NCBI GenBank assembly: GCA_900554615.1 | Contig: USIB01000084.1 | Location: 1-5,504 of the forward strand | From: an uncultured Mycoplasmatota bacterium | GTDB taxonomy: Bacteria; Bacillota_I; Bacilli_A; RF39; UBA660 | DNA: 5,504 bases | Direction: 5' to 3' | Shown: positions 1-4,906 of the stretch, piece by piece | Numbering within the stretch: position 1 is the stretch's first letter | How the letters are laid out: the number at the start of each line of letters is the position of its first letter | Translations under genes and position numbers: made by a program | Notes under the pieces: model-generated | Seen by the model: only the letters and a program-made list of their open reading frames with translations | The model's database searches: none | Told to the model about the DNA's origin: nothing

Positions 1-1137
1 GTAGGAGTATCTGGAGTAAATATAGGTATAAATAGTAATTGTAGTATAGAAGGATTTGGCTCTATATATTTAAATGTAACTAATATATCAGATGTATTTA
101 CAACAGGAGATAGTAAAGGTGCCCTTAAGTATGCAGTACTTAAAAATACTAGTACTATAGCTAATCCAACTAATATAAATACAACATCTTTACTTAATCA
201 ATCATTTGATATAGTAGCAATAGGTAGTATTACTAGTAATGATAAAAAGTTATTATATCGAACAGAGTTATCTAATACAGAACTATATAAATATATAATA
301 GTGGTCTATGTAGATAACAATCTAGCTGGTAACAATGTAACTAAAGGAACATTTGCTGGTAATATAAGTTCTGATGCTAGTCAATTAGTTGATACTCCAG
401 ATTATTGTTTTGCTAGTAATTATAATACTAGTAATATGGCAGCTTCAATAGTTAGTTATAATTGTTCTGAAAATAATAAAGGTGGTTATGAGCCAATTAC
501 TGATGTTATTAAAATACCTAGTTATATTAAGGGTGTTAAAGATATTACCTTAAAAAACAATCCAACAGAAGAGGCTAGAAAAACTTGTGCAAATTGGTTG
601 CCATCCTATGCAAACGCAGGTGGGTTAAGTTTTACAGGTGAACAAGCAACAACAATATGTAACGATGGCTCTGTTAATGGAATAACATTAGAAGTACTAT
701 TAAATGAGTACAAAGAACAACTTAAGAATGAAGTGTTTATATATTCTGGAATGTTTGATATAACTTATGATGATAATACTAAATATAAAGTGACTTCAAT
801 AAAAGGTTATGCTTATGATGACCTTGCCTTCGATTACATTGATGCGGACATAGTAATATTACCAAGTACATTAACATCAATAGAACATCAAACTTTTTAT
901 GAAGGAAAATTTAATTATATAACGATACCGAGTTCAGTTACAACTATAGGGCCTGGTGCTTTAAGTTTAACTCATAACTTAAGAATGATATATAATAAAA
1001 CAGGTAAATCGTTTGACTGGTGCGATGTATTTCAATATTATCCATGTTCTATTGATACTTCTGATGGAGGAATAACAGGAGTAGTTACACTTGGTAATAG
1101 TTCAGAGGATACTAAAAGTATTATTATTACTAATTAG
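1..1137 (+). CDS. Surface/secreted protein with BspA-like leucine-rich repeats, 5'-partial
   Basis: The frame is open from base 1 and ends at TAG, giving the last 378 residues; the start, signal peptide and any N-terminal anchor lie outside. GTG at 301 is internal, because coding continues upstream without a stop. Residues 1-125 are a Ser/Thr/Asn-rich beta-type region. From about residue 167 BspA-type (LRR_5) units appear: TDVIKIPSYIKGV, then VILPSTLTSIEHQTFY (about 285-300) and YITIPSSVTTIGPGAL (about 306-321). The first and later units are separated by an insertion of about 70 residues with two cysteines (Cys196, Cys220). The C-terminus has NKTGKSFDW (332-340) and ends in a beta-rich tail without an LPXTG motif or membrane helix. 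Seven cysteines are present. Known: such repeats occur in secreted adhesin-like proteins of gut and oral bacteria. Inferred: extracellular location and a binding role; the ligand is unknown. A hairpin terminator follows at once. Assignment to the BspA-like class is fairly secure, function is not. Confidence 0.75.
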   Translation, partial: VGVSGVNIGINSNCSIEGFGSIYLNVTNISDVFTTGDSKGALKYAVLKNTSTIANPTNINTTSLLNQSFDIVAIGSITSNDKKLLYRTELSNTELYKYIIVVYVDNNLAGNNVTKGTFAGNISSDASQLVDTPDYCFASNYNTSNMAASIVSYNCSENNKGGYEPITDVIKIPSYIKGVKDITLKNNPTEEARKTCANWLPSYANAGGLSFTGEQATTICNDGSVNGITLEVLLNEYKEQLKNEVFIYSGMFDITYDDNTKYKVTSIKGYAYDDLAFDYIDADIVILPSTLTSIEHQTFYEGKFNYITIPSSVTTIGPGALSLTHNLRMIYNKTGKSFDWCDVFQYYPCSIDTSDGGITGVVTLGNSSEDTKSIIITN

Positions 1138-1163
1138 AAAAGAATATATGAGTATTCTTTTTA
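1136..1163 (+). terminator. Intrinsic terminator of the surface-protein gene
   Basis: A perfect 9-bp stem AAAAGAATA (1138-1146) pairs with TATTCTTTT (1153-1161) around the 6-nt loop TATGAG, and the 3' arm runs into five consecutive T residues. It begins immediately after the stop codon. Confidence 0.8.
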
Positions 1164-1225
1164 CTATAGTATTACCTAATCTAGAAAATATTTCATTCTG
1201 CATATAATACACAAAACAAATAAAA
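1138..1225 (+). repeat. Downstream-flank repeat, copy A
   Basis: This terminator plus about 60 nt of flank resembles positions 1757-1846. Shared landmarks in the same order are a terminator hairpin with GAG in its loop, a CTAA..TAGAAA block, a TTCA.T.TG block, ATATAATA, and an AAATAAAA-like end. By eye about two thirds to 70% of positions match with small gaps. The copy lies after the intact surface gene; copy B lies after the gene remnant, suggesting tandem duplication of the gene end and its flank. Confidence 0.55.
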
Positions 1226-1249
1226 AGTATATCTTTTTTTAAATAATTT

Positions 1250-1258
1250 TGATATAAT
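1250..1258 (+). promoter_or_regulatory. Extended -10 promoter TGATATAAT
   Basis: TG-A-TATAAT matches the extended -10 consensus exactly, and there is no good -35 hexamer at 16-18 bp (the region is T-rich). The predicted start is near 1265. No intact reading frame follows before the terminator at 1381-1406, so the product would be a short RNA or a decayed leader. Confidence 0.5.
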
Positions 1259-1264
1259 GTAGTA

Positions 1265-1406
1265 GGAAAAGTGATATTGGAGAGTAATAATATCAGTAGG
1301 TGGAAATAGTGAGATACTATATATAGGAACTACAGATAGAATGGAGAAAGGTTTGAAAATATTAAAAATCGCACTCCCCTAGAATTAATTCGTGAGTTAG
1401 TTTTTT
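1265..1406 (+). ncRNA. Candidate ~140-nt small RNA or leader, family not recognised
   Basis: The segment is bounded by an extended -10 promoter and an intrinsic terminator, and all three forward frames contain several stops. It can form local helices: TGATATT (about 1272-1278) with AATATCA about 10 nt further on, and ATAGT/ACTAT around GAGAT (about 1307-1321). A G-rich stretch contains GGAGAG and GGTGG. I compared it from memory with T-box, purine, glycine, TPP, FMN, c-di-GMP, SRP, 6S and tmRNA signatures and saw no match. It may be a real small RNA, or the leader of a gene that has since decayed. Confidence 0.3.
1381..1406 (+). terminator. Intrinsic terminator of the candidate small RNA
   Basis: AGAATTAATT (1381-1390) pairs with AGTTAGTTTT (1395-1404) through A-U, G-C and several G-U pairs, closing a CGTG tetraloop. 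Six T residues end the 3' side (1401-1406), and more T-rich sequence follows to 1420. Confidence 0.55.
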
Positions 1407-1427
1407 CCTTTTTTGTTTCTAAAAATA

Positions 1428-1456
1428 TTTACATAGATGTTAATACATTGTATGAT
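1428..1456 (+). promoter_or_regulatory. SigA-type promoter TTTACA-N17-TATGAT
   Basis: The -35 TTTACA (1428-1433) and -10 TATGAT (1451-1456) are separated by exactly 17 bp, each one mismatch from consensus. Transcription would start near 1463. The following GGGGG (1463-1467) would make a strong ribosome binding site, but no usable start codon with an open frame follows. This looks like the surviving promoter of the damaged gene downstream. Confidence 0.55.
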
Positions 1457-1472
1457 AGTTTTGGGGGTTAGA

Positions 1473-1758
1473 ATAAATAGATTATTTATATGTAGGGTAG
1501 GAACTATTCGAGTTTATGTCTCTTTACATTAATAATGGTATTATTAAATGGAGAAAATTCTAATAGTGATATTAGAAGCATGTGATTTTAAATTATGTGA
1601 GGTTCACGACAATATATTATAATGGAAGTAATTCATTACTATGGATATATGCTATCTATGGAAGTGATTCTGATATTAAGTTTGTAACAGGTACAGTATA
1701 TAGTTATACTAGGTTTGATACTGCATATAATGAAGTACTTATAACTATAGGAAAGTAA
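1473..1758 (+). pseudogene. Frameshifted remnant of a second surface-protein gene (3' end)
   Basis: Coding-like fragments are spread over all three forward frames. Frame 3 is open to a stop at 1530-1532. Frame 2 reads VLLNGENSNSDIRSM to a stop at 1583-1585. Frame 1 is open from 1576 to TAA at 1756-1758. The frame-1 piece contains IYYNGSNSLLW and FVTGTV and ends VLITIGK. This matches the C-terminus of the upstream surface protein in layout: IYN, then W, then a TG-V step, then a final IIIT/VLIT strand. The terminator and flank after it are also a paralogue of those after the intact gene. I infer a duplicated surface-protein gene whose body is lost and whose end is decayed. The short frame-1 ORF (GTG at 1597, 53 codons) has no ribosome binding site, so it is unlikely to be an intact small gene. 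The 5' boundary is uncertain. Confidence 0.5.
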
Positions 1759-1783
1759 GAAAATACGAGAGTATCTTCTTTTT
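1757..1783 (+). terminator. Intrinsic terminator after the gene remnant
   Basis: AAGAAAATAC (1757-1766) pairs with GTATCTTCTT (1771-1780) around a GAGA tetraloop with one internal mismatch, and is followed by TTT. It overlaps the TAA stop of the remnant, just as the first terminator abuts the stop of the intact gene. Confidence 0.65.
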
Positions 1784-1846
1784 ATCTGTATATCTCTAAG
1801 TTAGAAAGTACTTCACTGTGAATATAATAGACAGAAAATAATAAAA
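1757..1846 (+). repeat. Downstream-flank repeat, copy B
   Basis: This is the counterpart of copy A at 1138-1225: terminator hairpin, CTAAG.TAGAAA, CTTCACTGTG, ATATAATA and the AAATAATAAAA end, in the same order. The spacing between copies is about 619 bp. Confidence 0.55.
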
Positions 1847-1848
1847 AT

Positions 1849-1879
1849 AAAATTAGATGATAAAAAGTCTAATTTTTTT
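1849..1879 (+). terminator. Intrinsic terminator just upstream of rsmE
   Basis: A perfect 9-bp stem AAAATTAGA (1849-1857) pairs with TCTAATTTT (1868-1876) around a 10-nt loop, and the U-run continues to 1879. It insulates rsmE from upstream transcription and overlaps the -35 region of the rsmE promoter. Confidence 0.65.
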
Positions 1880-1887
1880 GTTATAAT
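1879..1887 (+). promoter_or_regulatory. Extended -10 promoter TGTTATAAT for rsmE
   Basis: TG-T-TATAAT is a perfect extended -10 element. There is no clear -35, because that region lies in the terminator. The predicted start near 1894 leaves a leader of about 16 nt holding GAAGGGA (1894-1900), which supports translation from ATG 1910 and argues against ATG 1892. Confidence 0.6.
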
Positions 1888-1909
1888 AGATATGAAGGGA
1901 AAAATAGTA

Positions 1910-2641
1910 ATGCAAAGATATTTTATAAAGAATAAAGAATTAAAATTAGAAGAATCAGATATAAGACATATAAAGAAAGTAATGAGAATGAATATAAATG
2001 ATTTAATAGAAATTGTATATAATAATAAATTATATATATATAGAATAGATAATTTAGAGCCATTTGAAATAAGTTTAGTTGAAGAAGTAGAAGAATCTAA
2101 TTATAAACATATTAATCTTACAGTAGCAGTAGCCTTAGTAAAAGAACAAAAAATGGATTTAATATTACAGAAATTAACTGAACTTGGAGTAAGTAAAATA
2201 ATACCAGTAAGTATGGAGAGAAGTATAGTAAAATTAGATAAAGATAGATTTAATAAAAAGAAAGCAAGATGGGAAAGTATATGTAAAGAAGCAAGTGAGC
2301 AATCTAAAAGAACTAATATACCAGTAATAGAAGATATAATGAGTATAAAAGATTTAACAAAATTAGATTATGATATTAAATTGGTAGCCTCTACTAAAGA
2401 AAAAGAAAAACTATTAAATTACTATTTACAAAGTATAGATGATTGTGCTAAAATTATAATGGTGATAGGGCCAGAAGGTGGAATTAGCCTTAAAGAAGAA
2501 GATATTTTATTAAATAATGGATATAAGGGAGTATCCTTTGGTAATTTAATATTTAGAGTAGAAACAGCGGCAATATATGTTGCCTCAATATTTAATTTTT
2601 ATAGTAGTATGAGGTGTAATAATGATAAGTTCAATAAGTAG
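1910..2641 (+). CDS. rsmE: 16S rRNA (uracil-N3)-methyltransferase RsmE
   Basis: This cytoplasmic SPOUT-fold enzyme uses S-adenosylmethionine to make m3U at position 1498 of 16S rRNA. The 243-residue protein begins MQRYF, the usual RsmE start, and AGGGA (1896-1900) lies 9 nt upstream. The in-frame ATG at 1892 would precede the predicted transcription start. An N-terminal PUA-like RNA-binding region spans about 1-65 (IRHIKKVMRMN at 18-28). The SPOUT domain shows KLTELGV (88-94), KEASEQSKR (126-134), the AdoMet-loop motif IGPEGG (186-191) and FGNLIFRVETA (210-220), which stands where LG.RILR.ETA is usual. Length is normal for the family. The gene is not next to the often-found prmA/dnaJ, and its 3' end overlaps the next gene by 20 nt. 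Expression is probably constitutive from the extended -10 promoter. Identification is secure. Confidence 0.95.
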   Translation: MQRYFIKNKELKLEESDIRHIKKVMRMNINDLIEIVYNNKLYIYRIDNLEPFEISLVEEVEESNYKHINLTVAVALVKEQKMDLILQKLTELGVSKIIPVSMERSIVKLDKDRFNKKKARWESICKEASEQSKRTNIPVIEDIMSIKDLTKLDYDIKLVASTKEKEKLLNYYLQSIDDCAKIIMVIGPEGGISLKEEDILLNNGYKGVSFGNLIFRVETAAIYVASIFNFYSSMRCNNDKFNK

Positions 2642-3383
2642 TTTTTATAACAATTTATCTAATGATGGTTTATTTTTCTTTTGGATTGTTGTCTTTTTAT
2701 TTGTATTTTTAATAATTTTAACGATTGTATTAATAATAAAGAATAAAAAACTAATTAAAACTTTAAAAGAAGATAGTGTAGTAGTTAATGATAATGATAT
2801 TATTAATACTAATACTGATAATAGTAATAATAATATTTCTATAGTAGAAAATCAAGATAGAGATTATCCTGAAGTAGATAATATAAATAATAAAGAAAGT
2901 ATTAAGGAAGAAGTTAAAAAAGAAATAGAAGTAAAAGAAGAAGTAAACAAAGATAATGGATTATATCAAAAGAATGTTTTAAGAGAAATGTCTATGAAAA
3001 GTCCTACTTCTCCTATTAACATAGAGAAGAGAGAAGAGTATGTAAAGAAAGAAGATTTAAGTAATTTTGATTTTAATAAATATGATAATGGTCTTGGTAT
3101 GCAAGTAGAATCTTCTGATGTATCTCCTCTTGAAGAAATGGAAGATTATTATGAAGTTAATGATAATATGAAGTTTGCTAGTGAAATAGTAGAGAGAATG
3201 AATGAAGAGATATCTCCTTCTAATATAGAACTTACTGAGTTTGAGAAGAAGCAAGAAGAGGAAGCCATAATAAGTTATGATGAACTTTTGAAGGTTAAAG
3301 ATAAGATATATAATATAACTGATGATGAAGAAACTGATGAGTTTATTGATGAATTAAAAAGTTTTAGAATAGATTTAAGATAA
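2622..3383 (+). CDS. Single-pass membrane protein with long acidic cytoplasmic tail, unknown function
   Basis: I do not recognise a named family. The 253-residue protein has a short N-terminus, one strong membrane helix (about 17-39, LFFFWIVVFLFVFL onward) and then NKKLIKTLK. The positive residues after the helix suggest an N-out, C-in topology. Residues 50-90 are Asn/Asp-rich and low in complexity, 90-110 are Lys/Glu-rich and possibly coiled-coil, and the remainder is strongly acidic. The last 55 residues look the most ordered and probably conserved, with IELTEFEKKQEEEAIISYDE (202-221) and FIDELKSFRIDL at the end. The start ATG is preceded by GAGGTG (2611-2616) and lies inside the last 20 nt of rsmE, so the two are translationally coupled. 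A terminator covers its stop codon. It could be a cytoskeleton- or division-linked scaffold, but nothing in the sequence proves this. Confidence 0.8.
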   Translation: MISSISSFYNNLSNDGLFFFWIVVFLFVFLIILTIVLIIKNKKLIKTLKEDSVVVNDNDIINTNTDNSNNNISIVENQDRDYPEVDNINNKESIKEEVKKEIEVKEEVNKDNGLYQKNVLREMSMKSPTSPINIEKREEYVKKEDLSNFDFNKYDNGLGMQVESSDVSPLEEMEDYYEVNDNMKFASEIVERMNEEISPSNIELTEFEKKQEEEAIISYDELLKVKDKIYNITDDEETDEFIDELKSFRIDLR

Positions 3384-3406
3384 GTATAGAAATATACTTA
3401 TTTTTT
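3381..3406 (+). terminator. Intrinsic terminator of the rsmE operon
   Basis: A perfect 8-bp stem TAAGTATA (3381-3388) pairs with TATACTTA (3393-3400) around a GAAA tetraloop, followed by six T residues. The first three bases of the stem are the TAA stop codon. Confidence 0.85.
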
Positions 3407-3439
3407 GACATTTATTTTACCTAAGTAGAAGTATACTTA
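3405..3439 (+). promoter_or_regulatory. Possible spoIIP promoter region with dyad
   Basis: A perfect TTGACA (3405-3410) overlaps the U-run of the preceding terminator. No good -10 occurs at 16-18 bp; TATACT (3432-3437) is 21 bp away. An imperfect ATAC-containing sequence could instead serve a sporulation sigma factor, but the match to the SigE consensus is weak. TAAGTA (3422-3427) and TACTTA (3434-3439) form a dyad, and AAGTATACTT (3429-3438) is a perfect palindrome. The sigma factor cannot be decided from this. Confidence 0.3.
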
Positions 3440-3455
3440 AGTAAAGGTGATAAAA

Positions 3456-4457
3456 GTGAAGAATAAAATGAAACTTAAAAATACTGGTAAGAGAAGAATT
3501 AGAAAATCTATTTTTTATATATTTATAATATATTTAATATTTTCTATAACATTTTATTATTCATTAAGAAATAGTACTTCGATTAACAATACTAAGTTTA
3601 TTAACTTTTTACTTAGTGGTGGTAATAGTCATATGTTAAGTGATTATAAATTAATAGATATTGTGAATACTAGTACTAATTTTTTGTTTAATATTGATAT
3701 TAAAAATCCTAGTAGTATTTTGGATAAGGGTATATTGATGTATGGTAATAATGAAAAGATATTAGAAGTAGTTCATAATGATGACTATAGTAATTTAGAA
3801 GAACTTAAAAAAATAAGTTCATATATTGAAGACCCTAATCCTATTGATATTGATAATCCTTTAGTATATATTTATAATTCACATCAATTAGAGAATTATA
3901 GTAGTACTAATCTTGATATATATGGTATTACTCCTAATGTATTAATGGCCTCCTACTTACTGAAAGAAAAACTTAATAATAAGGGGATTTCTACTATAGT
4001 AGAAGATACTAATATGACGGATTTTTTAAATCTTAATAACTGGAATCATGCTAATAGTTATAAGGCTTCTAGAATATTTATATTGGATAAAAAGAATAAG
4101 TATAATTCTCTTAAATATTTTATAGATATTCATAGGGATTCTGTTAAAAATACTACTAGTGTGATAGAGGGTAAAAGATATGCTAAGATTCTCTTTGTTG
4201 TTGGGCTAGAACATGATAATTATAAGGCTAACTTAGATAGTGCGAATAAATTAAATGAACTAGCAAATAAGTATTATCCTAATCTTTCAAGAGGTATATA
4301 TAAGAAAGAAGGTCCTGGAGTTGATGGGGTATATAATCAAGATATTAGTTCTAATTCTATTCTTATTGAACTAGGTGGAATTGATAATAATATTGATGAG
4401 GTATTAAATACTACTGAAGCAATTTCTAACATATTATATTATTATATAAAGGGGTGA
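3456..4457 (+). CDS. spoIIP: Stage II sporulation protein P, cell-wall amidase/endopeptidase
   Basis: SpoIIP is a membrane-anchored peptidoglycan hydrolase that works with SpoIID and SpoIIM during engulfment of the forespore. GTG 3456 is preferred as the start: AAAGG (3443-3447) lies 8 nt upstream, whereas GTG 3447 falls inside that ribosome binding site and ATG 3468 is too far. The 333-residue protein has a basic N-terminus, one membrane helix (about 18-36), a linker of about 95 residues and a C-terminal hydrolase domain. Family motifs are present: VYIYNSHQLENY (137-148, His143), FIDIHRDS (222-229, His226), FVVGLEHDNY (247-256), LSRGIY (277-282), YNQDIS (293-298) and LIELGG (303-308, Glu305). 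The two His and the Glu are where zinc and catalytic residues are expected. It is shorter than the Bacillus protein (about 400) mainly through a short linker. It lies beside rsmE rather than gpr, and the next gene starts 4 nt after its stop. Identification is secure. Confidence 0.93.
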   Translation: MKNKMKLKNTGKRRIRKSIFYIFIIYLIFSITFYYSLRNSTSINNTKFINFLLSGGNSHMLSDYKLIDIVNTSTNFLFNIDIKNPSSILDKGILMYGNNEKILEVVHNDDYSNLEELKKISSYIEDPNPIDIDNPLVYIYNSHQLENYSSTNLDIYGITPNVLMASYLLKEKLNNKGISTIVEDTNMTDFLNLNNWNHANSYKASRIFILDKKNKYNSLKYFIDIHRDSVKNTTSVIEGKRYAKILFVVGLEHDNYKANLDSANKLNELANKYYPNLSRGIYKKEGPGVDGVYNQDISSNSILIELGGIDNNIDEVLNTTEAISNILYYYIKG

Positions 4458-4461
4458 GAAT

Positions 4462-4785
4462 ATGAATAAAAAAAAGATATTTAAGTTTGTATTTTTCTGT
4501 TTATTTATTTCTTTTGTAATAAGTTATGTAATTGAAAAGACTGGTTATTATGAATATAATCTTCAAAATAAAATGATAATGACAAATGAGGCTATGGAGA
4601 GGTTTGAAAAAGATGTTAAAGAGGGAAAAGATGTAAGGCGAGAAGATTATTTGGTTAGTACAGAAAAGGATTATACAAGTACATTAACTAAAGGTACAAA
4701 TAAGGTATCTTTAAAAGTTAATAGTCTTCTTAAAAGTGCAGTAGAGGGTGTATTTAAGGTGATAGGAAGTTTTGTTGAGGATTAA
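4462..4785 (+). CDS. Small membrane-anchored protein co-transcribed with spoIIP, unknown function
   Basis: I do not recognise a family. The 107-residue protein starts MNKKK, has one membrane helix (about 8-24, FVFFCLFISFVISYVI) and then a soluble part that should lie outside the membrane by the positive-inside rule. That part holds a charged helix, TNEAMERFEKDVKEGKDV (41-58), and an amphipathic C-terminal stretch, VNSLLKSAVEGVFKVIGSFV (86-105), which may lie on a membrane or pair with a partner. GGGGTGA (4451-4457) is its ribosome binding site and also contains the spoIIP stop; the gap is only 4 nt, so the two genes form one transcript. By context it may assist SpoIIP or another cell-envelope process, but this is inference only. 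A terminator follows. The ORF is convincing because of its start signal, sensible composition and terminator. Confidence 0.8.
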   Translation: MNKKKIFKFVFFCLFISFVISYVIEKTGYYEYNLQNKMIMTNEAMERFEKDVKEGKDVRREDYLVSTEKDYTSTLTKGTNKVSLKVNSLLKSAVEGVFKVIGSFVED

Positions 4786-4789
4786 TTAT

Positions 4790-4817
4790 GGTAAGATTAA
4801 TAAATCTTGCTTTTTTT
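4790..4817 (+). terminator. Intrinsic terminator of the spoIIP operon
   Basis: GGTAAGATT (4790-4798) pairs with AATCTTGCT (4803-4811) around an AATA loop, with two G-U pairs near the base, followed by a run of seven T residues (4811-4817). Confidence 0.8.
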
Positions 4818-4819
4818 AA

Positions 4820-4848
4820 TTGACATGGTGTTGTTCCTATGCTATTAT
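4820..4848 (+). promoter_or_regulatory. Near-consensus SigA promoter of the ORF6N gene
   Basis: TTGACA (4820-4825) and TATTAT (4843-4848) are separated by exactly 17 bp, with an extended -10 TGC directly before the hexamer. Transcription should start near 4855, giving a leader of about 52 nt. This is the best promoter in the window, so the gene is likely strongly transcribed unless repressed. AAAGGATG (4894-4901) is the ribosome binding site. Confidence 0.8.
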
Positions 4849-4906
4849 AGACGATAAGACAATGATAAAAGAGTTACTATTTTATTAGATGTGAAAGGAT
4901 GATTAA

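Noticed and set aside
301..1137. A complete 278-aa gene starting at GTG 301
   Set aside because: The same frame is open without a stop from base 1 and the upstream 100 codons read as the same kind of protein; no ribosome binding site precedes 301.
1272..1300. Glycine riboswitch suggested by GGAGAG
   Set aside because: The rest of the glycine aptamer core (such as ACTCTCAGG) is absent.
1341..1382. Small peptide MEKGLKILKIALP encoded within the candidate RNA
   Set aside because: It is only 13 codons, has no clear ribosome binding site upstream, and its stop lies in the terminator stem; it is more likely chance.
1892..1909. rsmE starting at ATG 1892
   Set aside because: This ATG lies before the predicted transcription start and has no ribosome binding site, whereas ATG 1910 has AGGGA at 9 nt and gives the family-typical MQRYF start.
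3057..3254. 65-aa minus-strand ORF
   Set aside because: It is antisense to the acidic tail of the 2622-3383 gene; its Ile/Phe/Arg-rich composition is what the complement of Asp/Glu/Asn codons yields, and no start signals are seen.
3447..3455. spoIIP starting at GTG 3447
   Set aside because: That GTG is part of the AAAGGTG ribosome binding site serving GTG 3456.
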